A DNA stretch of 64,000 bases from Pedobacter sp. BS3 (GCF_008274585.1 NZ_VTRT01000007.1:62001-126000); one strand, 5' to 3'. Shown: positions 27,983 through 36,315, counted from the first letter of the stretch. The notes: generated by a model from the letters alone, not told the origin. Translations and numbers: made by a program.

Positions 27983-29137
27983 ATGAGATCATTCCTGCTT
28001 CTGCCGGTTTTCCTTAGTTTATGGATCAGTGCTAAAGCCAGCCTGGCAGCAGGAACAGACACGTTAAAAACTAAAACATACATGATTCCTGACAAAGCCA
28101 ATTTTGATACTACACTCAACGGAAAAGCCGTTCATTTATTTACGCTGGAAAATAAGAAGCACATGCAGGTGGCCATTACAAACTATGGCGGACGCGTGGT
28201 GAGCATACTTGTTTCTGGTAAAGATGGAAAGCCGGTTGACGTAGTGCTTGGGTACGATAAACTGGCAACATACCGCAAAAAAGGCGAGCCTTATTTTGGA
28301 GCGCTTATCGGCCGGTATGGTAACCGCATTGCTAAGGGGAAATTTACCATTGATGGTAAGGGGTATAATCTGGCAATTAATAATGGGGTTAATGCCCTGC
28401 ATGGTGGTCCCGCGGGTTTTCATGCCCAGGTATGGGATGCACGTCAGGTTAACAAAACCACCCTGCAATTATCCTATCGTTCTGTAGATGGCGAAGAAGG
28501 TTATCCGGGAAACCTGGATGTGAAAGTTACCTACACGTTAACGGATGATAATGCTCTTCGGATAGATTACCAGGCAACAACCGATAAAACCACGGTGGTA
28601 AACCTAACCAACCACACCTATTTTAACCTGAATGGTGAGGGTAACGGGAATATTTTAGGGCATACACTTATGCTGAATGCCGATAAATTTGCACCGGTAG
28701 ATAATACATTGATACCAACCGGCCAGTTAGCCGGTGTATCCGGAACACCTTTCGATTTCAGGAAAAGTTTCCGCATAGGTGCACGTATAAAAGGCGATGA
28801 TGAGCAGTTAAAGAACGGTAAAGGTTATGACCATAATTTTATACTGCGTAAAACCGGTAAAAAACCAGAGCTGGCTGCTGTAGCCGAAGGTGATAAAACG
28901 GGAATTACAATGAATGTATATACTACCGAGCCTGGCGTGCAATTTTATAGCGGCAATTTCTTAAATGGCAGGGCTTATAATGGAAAAGGAGGTGTAAACT
29001 ATCCTATACGTTCCGGTTTCTGTCTTGAAACGCAGCATTTTCCCGATTCGCCTAATAAACCACAATTCCCTTCAACAGAACTAAAACCAGGTGGGACTTA
29101 TAAAAGTACAACCATATATCAGTTCTCGGCAAAGTGA
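27983..29137 (+). CDS. galM: Aldose 1-epimerase (galactose mutarotase), secreted
   Basis: 384 residues with a signal peptide (MRSFLLLPVFLSLWISAKASLA), so a periplasmic form. It interconverts alpha and beta anomers of aldoses. Catalytic His is in TNHTYFNLNG and catalytic Glu in FCLETQHFPDSPN; GNRIAKGKF and NALHGGPAGFH are family blocks. The prophage begins only about 25 bases after its stop codon, so the gene is intact. Confidence 0.93.
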   Translation: MRSFLLLPVFLSLWISAKASLAAGTDTLKTKTYMIPDKANFDTTLNGKAVHLFTLENKKHMQVAITNYGGRVVSILVSGKDGKPVDVVLGYDKLATYRKKGEPYFGALIGRYGNRIAKGKFTIDGKGYNLAINNGVNALHGGPAGFHAQVWDARQVNKTTLQLSYRSVDGEEGYPGNLDVKVTYTLTDDNALRIDYQATTDKTTVVNLTNHTYFNLNGEGNGNILGHTLMLNADKFAPVDNTLIPTGQLAGVSGTPFDFRKSFRIGARIKGDDEQLKNGKGYDHNFILRKTGKKPELAAVAEGDKTGITMNVYTTEPGVQFYSGNFLNGRAYNGKGGVNYPIRSGFCLETQHFPDSPNKPQFPSTELKPGGTYKSTTIYQFSAK

Positions 29138-29173
29138 AGTCTTTTTAGTAATAAATCGAAGCTTAAGGGGGTA

Positions 29174-29283
29174 AAAACTAAATGTACCAAAACAGCAATA
29201 TAGAAAAGTCCGAAAATTGTACGATTTTGATACTGCTAAGCCACTTTTTGACGTACAACCTAAAAAAACCGCATGTGCCAACG
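29174..29283 (+). promoter_or_regulatory. Left-end transposase binding sites L1 and L2
   Basis: AAAACTAAATGTACCAAAA (29174-29192) and AAAACCGCATGTGCCAACG (29265-29283) are direct copies of one motif, 91 bp apart. The right end carries the same motif inverted. This matches the arrangement of MuA end sites. A weaker partial match (AAAAATGTACG) lies near 29363. Confidence 0.7.
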
Positions 29284-29376
29284 TGTTGGTATTTGTTGGA
29301 TTTCGGTTGGATTTGTTAAAGCTCTTTTAAAATGTTTTTAAAAGTATGTTGGATTACTTTTAAAAAATGTACGTTT

Positions 29377-30276
29377 TTAGCGCTGTAAATGGCGCATTTG
29401 CTCCATTAAGACGGTTACTTTAGCCTCTAAGTCGTTAAAACGCTGGTGTAGTTCACCCGGTTCCGGGAACTCGAATATAAAGGAGCCGCGAAGGTACCAT
29501 AACTCTGTTACATCTGACGGGTCTAAAATGATGTTTGGATAATCTCGCTTATTTTGGTTGTCTGATAATAAAATGAGCTTTCCAGTATCGGCAATGCGGT
29601 TTAAAACCCGTTTTGCTACTATTCCGTCCGTCTTTGTGACTATGATATAAATACGTCTATCCCTTATATCCTCTAACGTTTCTACCCATCTACCAACGGC
29701 AATACTACTATTATGCAGCGTTGGCGCCATGCTATGTCCCTTTATCTCGAACGCCCTGTGTAAGCCGCCTTTTAGCCCCGGCATACGTATTGTAGGCAGT
29801 TCCTCGATATATTCCGGGTCTGCGTACCCGTTTAAATAACCGGCTGCTGCTTTAAAGGGAACAAGCGATATAACATCGTCCTGGTTTTCGTTTACAGTGA
29901 TAACCTTTGGAGCGCCAAAATTATGAGTTGGGGGGACAGTTGGGGGGACAGTTTTACCCAAAGTTGGGGGGACATTAAATGCAATTTCCGGCTCTGAAAC
30001 TATACTTAACTCGTCTGATAGCGTAGGGGTATCGTAACTTTTTATAGGAGTTGTATTAGTGCTATATACTTCTATCTCTCTATTGTCATCGAATAAGGAA
30101 TTAATATCAACCCCCTGTTTATACAAAAAAAGTATATACTCGTTTGGTATAAATTTTTTATTTCCCTTTTCAAGTAGACTAATATCCTTTTGCTGTATTC
30201 CGCTTAATGCAGACGCCTCGCTTTGGGATAAACCCAACAGCATCCGGATAGCCTTTAGTTTCTCGTAAATAAGCAT
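29377..30276 (-). CDS. Phage repressor: HTH + S24 peptidase-like
   Basis: 299 residues. An XRE helix-turn-helix lies at ~5-55 (GLSQSEASALSGIQQKDISLLEKGNKKF). A linker with a VPPT repeat (NVPPTLGKTVPPTVPPT) follows, then a LexA/CI-type S24 domain at ~150-260 with catalytic Ser in KGHSMAPTL and Lys in IVAKRVLNR. The last ~35 residues look coiled-coil. It should hold the lytic promoters off and be inactivated by RecA-stimulated self-cleavage, unlike the Mu c repressor, which lacks an S24 domain. The gene faces left, away from the early operon. The linker DNA has three GGGGGG runs. Confidence 0.85.
   Translation of the reverse strand: MLIYEKLKAIRMLLGLSQSEASALSGIQQKDISLLEKGNKKFIPNEYILFLYKQGVDINSLFDDNREIEVYSTNTTPIKSYDTPTLSDELSIVSEPEIAFNVPPTLGKTVPPTVPPTHNFGAPKVITVNENQDDVISLVPFKAAAGYLNGYADPEYIEELPTIRMPGLKGGLHRAFEIKGHSMAPTLHNSSIAVGRWVETLEDIRDRRIYIIVTKTDGIVAKRVLNRIADTGKLILLSDNQNKRDYPNIILDPSDVTELWYLRGSFIFEFPEPGELHQRFNDLEAKVTVLMEQMRHLQR
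30120..30136 (-). promoter_or_regulatory. Intragenic copy of the repressor operator
   Basis: TATACAAAAAAAGTATA is the exact reverse complement of the operator core at 30278 and 30308. It lies inside the repressor coding region about 140 bp from its start and could support looping or autoregulation. Confidence 0.55.
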
Positions 30277-30324
30277 TTATACTTTTTTTGTATATTTTAT
30301 TTGGCTTTATACTTTTTTTGTATA
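30276..30324. promoter_or_regulatory. Repressor operators between repressor and early genes
   Basis: TTTATACTTTTTTTGTATA occurs at 30276-30294 and 30306-30324, exactly 30 bp apart (about three helical turns). The core TATAC-T7-GTATA is a palindrome with an asymmetric T-tract. The first copy touches the repressor start codon; the second lies 38 bases before the Cro-like gene, so both divergent promoters would be covered. Confidence 0.75.
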
Positions 30325-30362
30325 ATATTTGTGTCGCAAAGCAACACAATTAGCACGAAGAT

Positions 30363-30602
30363 ATGAAAAATAAAAACCAGATGTGCCAAAAAGAATACGA
30401 CAGGCTTTTATCTACCGGGGAACTTGCCGGGATAATTGATTGCAGCGAAACCCTGATTAGACAGGTTAGAACCGGCGTAAGAAATACCAACAAAGGCAAG
30501 GGAAAGCTAATAAAAATAGCGGACGAACTGAACGTACAGGCCGCAAGTATAGCTAAGACCACTTTAATAGAAGCAATAGAGAAATTAATCCCTTTAAAAT
30601 AA
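30363..30602 (+). CDS. Small HTH protein (Cro/Ner-like)
   Basis: 79 residues. STGELAGIIDCSETLIRQVRTG and GKGKLIKIADELNVQAAS suggest a lambda-repressor-type helix-turn-helix. Position and orientation (first rightward gene, opposite the repressor) match Cro or Ner, which down-regulates the early promoter. A copy of the transposase-site motif (AAAACCAGATGTGCCAAAA, 30373-30391) lies within its first codons. Confidence 0.65.
   Translation: MKNKNQMCQKEYDRLLSTGELAGIIDCSETLIRQVRTGVRNTNKGKGKLIKIADELNVQAASIAKTTLIEAIEKLIPLK
30373..30391 (+). promoter_or_regulatory. Internal copy of transposase-site motif near the operator
   Basis: AAAACCAGATGTGCCAAAA agrees with the end motif at all core positions. 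It lies 49 bp from the second repressor operator, the location where Mu has its internal activation sequence bound by both repressor and MuA. Because it codes for KNQMCQK its conservation could partly be coding. Confidence 0.5.
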
Positions 30603-30606
30603 CATT

Positions 30607-30885
30607 ATGAAAAAATCAGCTTACCGGGTAATTCAACGGAATTTTATTACCCCTGCTTATCGCGATTATCTAATTGCTGAAAAACGTCTAATACTTCCTG
30701 AAGGTCTTGATTTAGACGAACTATGTCGCCCTCAAGGAGTACGCTTCTATTTTCAAGGACTTGATTTATATCGTCCACAAGAACCCTTTGTAACAATTCT
30801 ACCCGAGCGTTTAAAAGGACAAACATCGCTTCCAGACGGTCGAACCTTCGGTTCAGATGTTCCCCTAAGACCTCAAATTTATTAA
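30607..30885 (+). CDS. Hypothetical phage early protein (conflicts with minus-strand ORF)
   Basis: 92 residues, MKKSAYRVIQRNFITPAYRD at the start, no recognised domain. It begins 4 bases after the Cro-like stop, as expected in the early operon. A minus-strand ORF covers the same DNA and has better-looking coiled-coil content, so one of the two may be spurious. Confidence 0.35.
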   Translation: MKKSAYRVIQRNFITPAYRDYLIAEKRLILPEGLDLDELCRPQGVRFYFQGLDLYRPQEPFVTILPERLKGQTSLPDGRTFGSDVPLRPQIY

Positions 30886-30895
30886 TTTCTGACAT
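30647..30895 (-). CDS. Hypothetical coiled-coil protein (conflicts with plus-strand ORF)
   Basis: 82 residues. FEVLGEHLNRRFDRLEAMFV continues as regularly spaced Leu/Val heptads to the end, giving a convincing amphipathic coiled coil. No family recognised. It runs against the early operon, so it would be expressed only from a separate leftward promoter. Confidence 0.4.
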   Translation of the reverse strand: MSEINKFEVLGEHLNRRFDRLEAMFVLLNARVELLQRVLVDDINQVLENRSVLLEGDIVRLNQDLQEVLDVFQQLDNRDKQG

Positions 30896-30985
30896 ACTGC
30901 ATTTTTTTAAGTGAGATTATAAATGTAGCAAAATTCCCGAAAGCGTTACCCTGCCATCGCCGCAGGGCGGGAACTTAAAACGAAA

Positions 30986-33049
30986 ATGGAATACCTCAAC
31001 GATACTATACTTTGTCTTACGTACGCCGAGCTTGTGCCGGGTATTATGCTGCCTGACACCTACAAAAAGAATAAAAAGCGGGGTAATATAGTTGTTCATG
31101 GCTTTGGCGGCAACGGGCGCAAGGTGTTTATTGAGTACGAAAGCCTGCCTGATAAATACAAAGATGCCGTTAAAAAGAAATACGGGAACCCGTACGAATA
31201 CCTCGCAAAACAGCCAATCTTAGACTTGATAGATTGGGATTTAGAAGCCCAAAAATTCTACACCGATTACGTATTACCGAACGGCCAGCCGTTACCGGCT
31301 ACCGCTACCGACGCTAAGGGTAAGCCTCAAATAAACTACGTTGAACGATACACCAAAGCGGCAAGCTGGCTGAACATGATTAGTCACCTTACAACCGACA
31401 AACGGGCGTTAAAACGTGCCTTAAACCTGTCGGTTATGGACTTTTGGGACACTGTTTGCGACCTTATTGTTAAGCAGGATGTTGCCATACCGGCAAACGC
31501 AAAACGCCTAAAGGAAAAGGTAAAGAAATACGCATCTGCCGCCGATTTAACCGAGAAATACGGCATGTTGGTAGAGGTTAACCGCTTCGGGAACCAACGA
31601 GCCGCCAAGATAGCCGACGAGGAAAGCGAGGCTGTATTATTCAAGCTGTTGAGCGACCCCCGCCAGCACGACGACACTGTAATAGCTGCCGGGTACAATT
31701 TTTGGGCAAAACAGCACGGAAAACCAACCGTTACCCCCGGAACCATAGGCTATTTCCGCCGGAAAAACGAGCATATTATAGCGCCTGTACGTGATGGCAA
31801 AAAAGCTACTTATACTAAGTATACCAAAGAAATACAACGCAAGCGGGCAGACGCTCCATTATTACAAATAAACGCCGACGACAATTGTTTAGACCTGTTT
31901 TTTGAGGTTGAACGCTGGAACGACGGTAAACGCTCGGTTAGCAAGTATTATCGGCCGATGCTGTACGTCATTATTGACACATACAACGACTATATTTTAG
32001 GCTATGCCATCGGCGACAAAGTAACCCATGAGCTTATTTATTCAGCCTTCCGCAATGCTTTAAACCACATAGCCGAACTAACCGGCAGTTACTACCTGCC
32101 GCACCAGCTACAAACTGACCGCTGGGGACTGGATGTTAAAATGAAAAACGAGCTTGGCGAATTTTACAAGCGCATTGCCAAGTTTACCCCGCAAGCGCAC
32201 GGCGTGCCGCAAGGTAAGTACATAGAGCGCAGTTTTGGCGTAGAATGGCATCAGGTTTTAAAGGTTCTGCCAAGTAATAACTATGCCGGTAAGAACTTCA
32301 AGGCCAAAGAGACGCTAAGCGCCGAGTATATTGTAGAAGCCAGCAAAAACTACCCCAATATCGAGCAAATGCCTGCCATTGTTGAGGGCTTTATTAACGT
32401 GATGCGCAAAAAGGCTAACCCGAAAACGGGCGTAAGCCGTCAAGTAGAATGGTTAGAAGCGTTTAAGGCCAGCGAAAAGAGCCAAAAGCGGCAGATAGAT
32501 GCGGGGGTAAAACTACAACTAACCGGCGTTAAACGCCTGGGTGACGGTCTTAAAATCACTTCTGCCGGGCTGAAACCCGTACTAAACGGGCAAAAAATCA
32601 GCCTCGACGTGCCGGATATGGTAATATACGAGCATAACGGTAAAAAAGCCGACATCTATTACGACCCGGAAAACCTTAACGAGGTATTGGTAACCGGCGA
32701 CGGCTTCCGCTTTGTGGCCGGGCAATACCGCAAAGTCCCTGCCGCCTTAGCCAACTATGAGCAGGGCGACGGCGAACGCTTACACCAGCTATTTGAGGGT
32801 AAAAAACGCATTACCGAGCTAATGAGTAACACCATACACGAGCGTATGAAAGCGCTTGGCGATGTTAACCCGCAAAGCCTGTTACAAGCCGGGGTATTGC
32901 TTAAAGACGTAAAGAACGGCGCCGAGGCAGAATACCTCGAAAGCCTTTACACCCAACCGGCTAAAGCTATACCGGCAGCGCCTAAACAAATAGCGGAAAC
33001 CAAGCCGGAAACCACAACTGACGAAATAGATATATACGATTTATACTAA
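30986..33049 (+). CDS. Mu-like transposase (MuA family)
   Basis: 687 residues, similar in size to MuA (663). The N-terminal part looks like helix-turn-helix end-binding domains. The DDE catalytic core lies at ~300-430: first Asp in MLYVIIDTYNDYI, second in HQLQTDRWGLD, Glu in GKYIERSFGVEWHQ. A Mu-transposase C-terminal beta-barrel and a disordered C-terminal tail, expected to contact MuB, follow. It cuts and joins the prophage ends for integration and replicative transposition. Confidence 0.9.
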   Translation: MEYLNDTILCLTYAELVPGIMLPDTYKKNKKRGNIVVHGFGGNGRKVFIEYESLPDKYKDAVKKKYGNPYEYLAKQPILDLIDWDLEAQKFYTDYVLPNGQPLPATATDAKGKPQINYVERYTKAASWLNMISHLTTDKRALKRALNLSVMDFWDTVCDLIVKQDVAIPANAKRLKEKVKKYASAADLTEKYGMLVEVNRFGNQRAAKIADEESEAVLFKLLSDPRQHDDTVIAAGYNFWAKQHGKPTVTPGTIGYFRRKNEHIIAPVRDGKKATYTKYTKEIQRKRADAPLLQINADDNCLDLFFEVERWNDGKRSVSKYYRPMLYVIIDTYNDYILGYAIGDKVTHELIYSAFRNALNHIAELTGSYYLPHQLQTDRWGLDVKMKNELGEFYKRIAKFTPQAHGVPQGKYIERSFGVEWHQVLKVLPSNNYAGKNFKAKETLSAEYIVEASKNYPNIEQMPAIVEGFINVMRKKANPKTGVSRQVEWLEAFKASEKSQKRQIDAGVKLQLTGVKRLGDGLKITSAGLKPVLNGQKISLDVPDMVIYEHNGKKADIYYDPENLNEVLVTGDGFRFVAGQYRKVPAALANYEQGDGERLHQLFEGKKRITELMSNTIHERMKALGDVNPQSLLQAGVLLKDVKNGAEAEYLESLYTQPAKAIPAAPKQIAETKPETTTDEIDIYDLY

Positions 33050-33055
33050 CAAAAA

Positions 33056-33080
33056 GCCGCCCCGGTGCGAACGGGACGGC
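33056..33080 (+). other. Intercistronic hairpin between MuA-like and MuB-like genes
   Basis: GCCGCCCCG pairs with CGGGACGGC (one C-A mismatch) around a GTGCGAA loop. No T-run follows. It may stabilise or separate the two messages. Confidence 0.45.
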
Positions 33081-33102
33081 GAACATTAAAAAGTAGTGCA
33101 TT

Positions 33103-33951
33103 ATGAACACTGAAACAAAACAACAAATTAAAGCCGATTTAGCCAACTATGTTTCAAAAATCGGCAGTGCAAACAAGGCCAGAGTACGCCTCGGTGTAAG
33201 CGGGGCTACCATTAGTAACATACTAAACGGCAAATGGGAAAACATGGCCGATAGTCTTTGGCTGGGTATTCATAAACAGGTGCTGCAAAGTGACTGGATA
33301 CACAGCGATACCTCGGTAAGTAAAAAGCTAATGCGCCTTTATGCTGATGCTAAAGAGAACGCCGAGGTAAGAGGTGCGACAGCCAATGCCGGACGTGGCA
33401 AAACGCATACTGCGAAACTATTTGTTTCGGAAAATGATAACAGCTTTTTGGTAAGCTGCGACCAGACTATGAAAATCGGCGATTTTCTGGCCGAAATGTT
33501 ACGGGCAATAGGCAAACAAAAAGCCGGGTTAAGTAATTACGAAGCGCTAAATTTTCTTTGCGAGGAGCTTTTAGGACTTAAAAATCCATTCTTTATTATT
33601 GATGAATTTGATAAGCTAAAAGACATTGTAAAGTTTCTGTTTATCAGCATTTATAACCGTACCGAGGGCTGTGTGTCATTCTTTATACAAGGCGCTCCCT
33701 ATCTTAAAAAAAGCCTTGATACTTTAGCTAAAAAGGATAAACAGGGCGCTAAAGAGATAATAGACCGCCTAAATGGCAAAATAATAGACCTTGGCGATAA
33801 TACTGCCGCTGACTTGGCTGGCATTGCCCTGATAAACGGTATAAATGACCCAGAGCGATGCACCTATTTAGTTAACGATTCCGATTACTCATTAAGGCGC
33901 TTAAAATCATCCGTAAAGGTTGAATTAAGGCGTAGAAAGGAGGCGGTGTAA
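33103..33951 (+). CDS. MuB-like AAA+ ATPase
   Basis: 282 residues. An N-terminal HTH lies at ~10-60 (KIGSANKARVRLGVSGATISNILNGKW), as in MuB. Walker A is GATANAGRGKTHTAKLF near residue 88, Walker B NPFFIIDEFDKLKD near 164. The protein should coat target DNA, activate the transposase and give target immunity. It is followed with a 1-base overlap by the next gene (TAATG). Confidence 0.88.
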   Translation: MNTETKQQIKADLANYVSKIGSANKARVRLGVSGATISNILNGKWENMADSLWLGIHKQVLQSDWIHSDTSVSKKLMRLYADAKENAEVRGATANAGRGKTHTAKLFVSENDNSFLVSCDQTMKIGDFLAEMLRAIGKQKAGLSNYEALNFLCEELLGLKNPFFIIDEFDKLKDIVKFLFISIYNRTEGCVSFFIQGAPYLKKSLDTLAKKDKQGAKEIIDRLNGKIIDLGDNTAADLAGIALINGINDPERCTYLVNDSDYSLRRLKSSVKVELRRRKEAV

Positions 33952-34178
33952 TGGCACGTTTTGAAGTTGAAGTTTGCAGGGTACACAAATCCAGCCCCTT
34001 TAATTGCTCTTTATTTTATAACGAAATAGGAGCCCAAACACCTGAATCAGCAGTTGAAAGTATTATGCCGGATATCGACAAAAAGTATGGCAAGAACTTT
34101 ATAGTTCACGTCTATAACCTCGACACGGCTGAGGCTTTTGAGTTTGAAATATCTAAGCATAAAGCAACTAACCAATGA
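33951..34178 (+). CDS. Hypothetical phage early protein
   Basis: 75 residues, MARFEVEVCRVHKSSPFNCS at the start, alternating beta-like pattern, no recognised domain. It overlaps the MuB-like stop by one base and the next start by 4 bases, so it is a translated operon member. Confidence 0.7.
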   Translation: MARFEVEVCRVHKSSPFNCSLFYNEIGAQTPESAVESIMPDIDKKYGKNFIVHVYNLDTAEAFEFEISKHKATNQ

Positions 34179-34561
34179 AAGTCCAAAAGTTTCTCACAGA
34201 GGCCAATAAACAGCAGGTAATGCGCCTGCTGGGCTGGACAATAGACCAGTACGCCGAATATCAAGAAAGCAAAGGCTTGGAATACATCCGCAAGCTGATA
34301 GCTGCCGACGATTGGAGCGTGAACAATGTAGCCAAAGCGCCGCTATTCTGGCGCTGGTGGGTAAACCACTGGAACGCCCGCGACACTGAATTTATCGGCT
34401 GGGCTACCGGCTACAAAAACCGCCCGTTTTTGCTTCGCCAATACGAGAGCCTTAACGACGTGGACGGTTTCGAGTTCTGGCCGCACCGGGTAATTATGGA
34501 ACAATCATACGCCTACATGATAGGCGACTTAAACCGGCAGGCAGTGGAGGCAGGCGTATGA
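34175..34561 (+). CDS. Hypothetical phage early protein, Trp-rich
   Basis: 128 residues. It contains a notable aromatic block, APLFWRWWVNHWNARDTEFIGW. No family recognised. It overlaps both neighbours by 4 bases (ATGA). Confidence 0.7.
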   Translation: MKVQKFLTEANKQQVMRLLGWTIDQYAEYQESKGLEYIRKLIAADDWSVNNVAKAPLFWRWWVNHWNARDTEFIGWATGYKNRPFLLRQYESLNDVDGFEFWPHRVIMEQSYAYMIGDLNRQAVEAGV

Positions 34562-34833
34562 TAAATCTGATTCATATTGAAAAGGCCGTTTCTAACGCTT
34601 TTAAACTGCCTTTAAAACGCTTTAAAACCGAGCATCGGTATCTATGCTACTACATAGCGGTACAGTACGGCATACGGCCAAGTGTGGTCGCTTCATACTT
34701 CCGAAAAAGCCGGGCTAATGTTCATTACGGTTGCGGTATAGCAACCGATATGCTTAGCTACGATAAGCGTTACAAAGCCTGCTATACCGAGGCTAAAAAC
34801 GAGTTAGATAACCATTTAAAACTAAGCGCATGA
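34558..34833 (+). CDS. DnaA domain IV-like small protein (first copy)
   Basis: 91 residues. EKAVSNAFKLPLKRFKTEHRYLCYYIAVQYGIRPSVVASYFRKSRANVHYG follows the helix-turn-helix pattern of DnaA domain IV (basic loop, hydrophobic helix, then the DHxTV-like segment replaced by ANVHYG). The ATPase part of DnaA is absent. It may bind DnaA-box-like DNA or modulate host initiation. It overlaps the next gene by 4 bases. Confidence 0.55.
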   Translation: MINLIHIEKAVSNAFKLPLKRFKTEHRYLCYYIAVQYGIRPSVVASYFRKSRANVHYGCGIATDMLSYDKRYKACYTEAKNELDNHLKLSA

Positions 34834-34955
34834 AAACACTTACATGGGAACTGATAGGCCAGATTTGCGCCGGTGCATTTGTCCTGTTTTGTGCAGGCTC
34901 TATCTATTGTGCTTACCTATTTAAAGAGTACATACGGAAAGGGGGCAAACTATGA
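34830..34955 (+). CDS. 41-aa single-pass membrane protein
   Basis: Starts MKTLTWELIGQICAGAFVLF and ends EYIRKGGKL. One transmembrane helix (IGQICAGAFVLFCAGSIYCAYLF) with three Cys, then a basic cytosolic tail. The ATG overlaps the stop of the gene before and its stop overlaps the ATG of the gene after, which strongly supports translation. Function unknown. Confidence 0.7.
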   Translation: MKTLTWELIGQICAGAFVLFCAGSIYCAYLFKEYIRKGGKL

Positions 34956-35236
34956 CCTGTCAAACCATTTTAGAAACTGCCGCCCGGTTAAGCGGGGTAA
35001 CCGTTGCCGACATACAGGGAAACAAGAGAAGTTACGGCACGATAAACTATGCCCGCAAGGCGGCAGCACTGCTAATGAGCCGGTTTTTGGATATGGAGCC
35101 TAAAGACATATCGCGGCAGCTAAACCGGCATCGTACTAACGCCTACCACACGTTACGAGATGCCGAGGACTTACTATTTACCAACCGCGTTTTTAAGCGC
35201 TTGTACCGGCAATGCAGGGAGGCATTAGGCGTATGA
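34952..35236 (+). CDS. DnaA domain IV-like small protein (second copy)
   Basis: 94 residues. VTVADIQGNKRSYGTINYARKAAALLMSRFLDMEPKDISRQLNRHRTNAYHTLRDAE matches the DnaA C-terminal DNA-binding domain better than the first copy: the basic loop, the R-xx-AMYL-like helix (ARKAAALLMSRF) and the recognition segment RHRTNAYHTL. No AAA+ domain. Possible role in steering host replication factors to the phage. Confidence 0.65.
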   Translation: MTCQTILETAARLSGVTVADIQGNKRSYGTINYARKAAALLMSRFLDMEPKDISRQLNRHRTNAYHTLRDAEDLLFTNRVFKRLYRQCREALGV

Positions 35237-35628
35237 AACTGAAACTAACACCTTATCAGCTTGGCGCTATATGCGATTTTTTAGGCCACCTGTACTACGA
35301 TGGCTTTTACCCTAAAAACGACGGCGAAGAAATGATAAGGCAAATTATAGCCATAATCCTGCAAAAAATGATTAGGCGCATAGGCGGTAAAACCGGCAAC
35401 ATCACGCTAAAGCCCTTTGAGGCGCTGGCCTTATACCTGTTTTTGAAATGGGACAACCTAACCTACCTCCCCGGCTTATGGCAGTACGAAATAAATACAG
35501 CAAACGCAATTATAGCACAAATAGACCAATGGAAGAAAGACCAAAGACACCAGAACAGCAAGCTCGTGAATACGAGGACTGGCTTAGAGACCACCCGGAC
35601 GCCCATCACGTTACCCGGCACGAAATAA
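35233..35628 (+). CDS. Hypothetical phage early protein
   Basis: 131 residues from the ATG at 35233, which overlaps the preceding stop (ATGA); an ATG seven codons earlier is less likely. KLTPYQLGAICDFLGHLYYDGF at the start, helical, no family recognised. Its 3' end overlaps the next small gene by 100 bases in another frame. Confidence 0.65.
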   Translation: MKLKLTPYQLGAICDFLGHLYYDGFYPKNDGEEMIRQIIAIILQKMIRRIGGKTGNITLKPFEALALYLFLKWDNLTYLPGLWQYEINTANAIIAQIDQWKKDQRHQNSKLVNTRTGLETTRTPITLPGTK

Positions 35629-35696
35629 TGGAACGACTACAGATTTTAACTAAACAAATAGAAGAAAATGGAAACACAAGCAAAACAACTAAGTGA
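35529..35696 (+). CDS. 55-aa hypothetical protein
   Basis: MEERPKTPEQQAREYEDWLR then HPDAHHVTRHEIMERLQ; charged and helical. An earlier in-frame ATG at 35448 lies deep in the previous gene and is less likely. It overlaps the DUF3164 gene start by 29 bases. Moderate support from composition only. Confidence 0.45.
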   Translation: MEERPKTPEQQAREYEDWLRDHPDAHHVTRHEIMERLQILTKQIEENGNTSKTTK

Positions 35697-36315
35697 ACTT
35701 ACCAGCGCTGAATTAAAAGCGCTATTAGCTAAAAAAGAAGCTGACGAGGCTGCCGAACGAAAACAGAAACGCGAACAATACGAGGTGTTACGCGACGAAA
35801 CTGTAACCAACATAGTAAATAAGGCAGCCGCTTTAAAAGATGCTTTAAAAGACTTTAAAGCGGCGGTTTGGAGCGACTTAGAAACCTTGTATAAACTTTT
35901 ACAGGAACATAGCCAGCGCCATGCCGATGGTAAAGGTTCATTTACATTAGAGACCTCGTGCAGCAACTTTAAGGTACAATACAAGCGGCAAGATAACACA
36001 CGATTTGACGAGCGTGCGACCCAGGCGGAGCGGCATATCCTTGATTTTCTAACATCGCAATTTGGCGACGATAGCGCTACTTCTAAACTGGTTAGAAAGC
36101 TGTTGGAGCGAAAAAAAGGCCAGTTGGATAAAGACCAGGTGTTGCACCTGATTAGCATGAAAGACGAGTTTGATAACGAAAACTGGCGCAAAGGTATCGA
36201 GCTTTTGCAGGAAAGTATTGTACCCGGTGAAACCCGGTATTATGCGCAATTTTTTGTAAAGAGCCAAGACGGCGAAAACTGGATGCCAATAGTATTGGAC
36301 TTTGCAAAATTATAA
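35668..36315 (+). CDS. DUF3164 family phage protein
   Basis: 215 residues. A helical N terminus is followed by the DUF3164 core: LQEHSQRHADGKGSFTLETSCSNFKVQYKRQDNTRFDERATQAERHILDFL. DUF3164 is typical of Mu-like phages and lies in the early region; its function is unknown. Confidence 0.75.
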   Translation: METQAKQLSELTSAELKALLAKKEADEAAERKQKREQYEVLRDETVTNIVNKAAALKDALKDFKAAVWSDLETLYKLLQEHSQRHADGKGSFTLETSCSNFKVQYKRQDNTRFDERATQAERHILDFLTSQFGDDSATSKLVRKLLERKKGQLDKDQVLHLISMKDEFDNENWRKGIELLQESIVPGETRYYAQFFVKSQDGENWMPIVLDFAKL

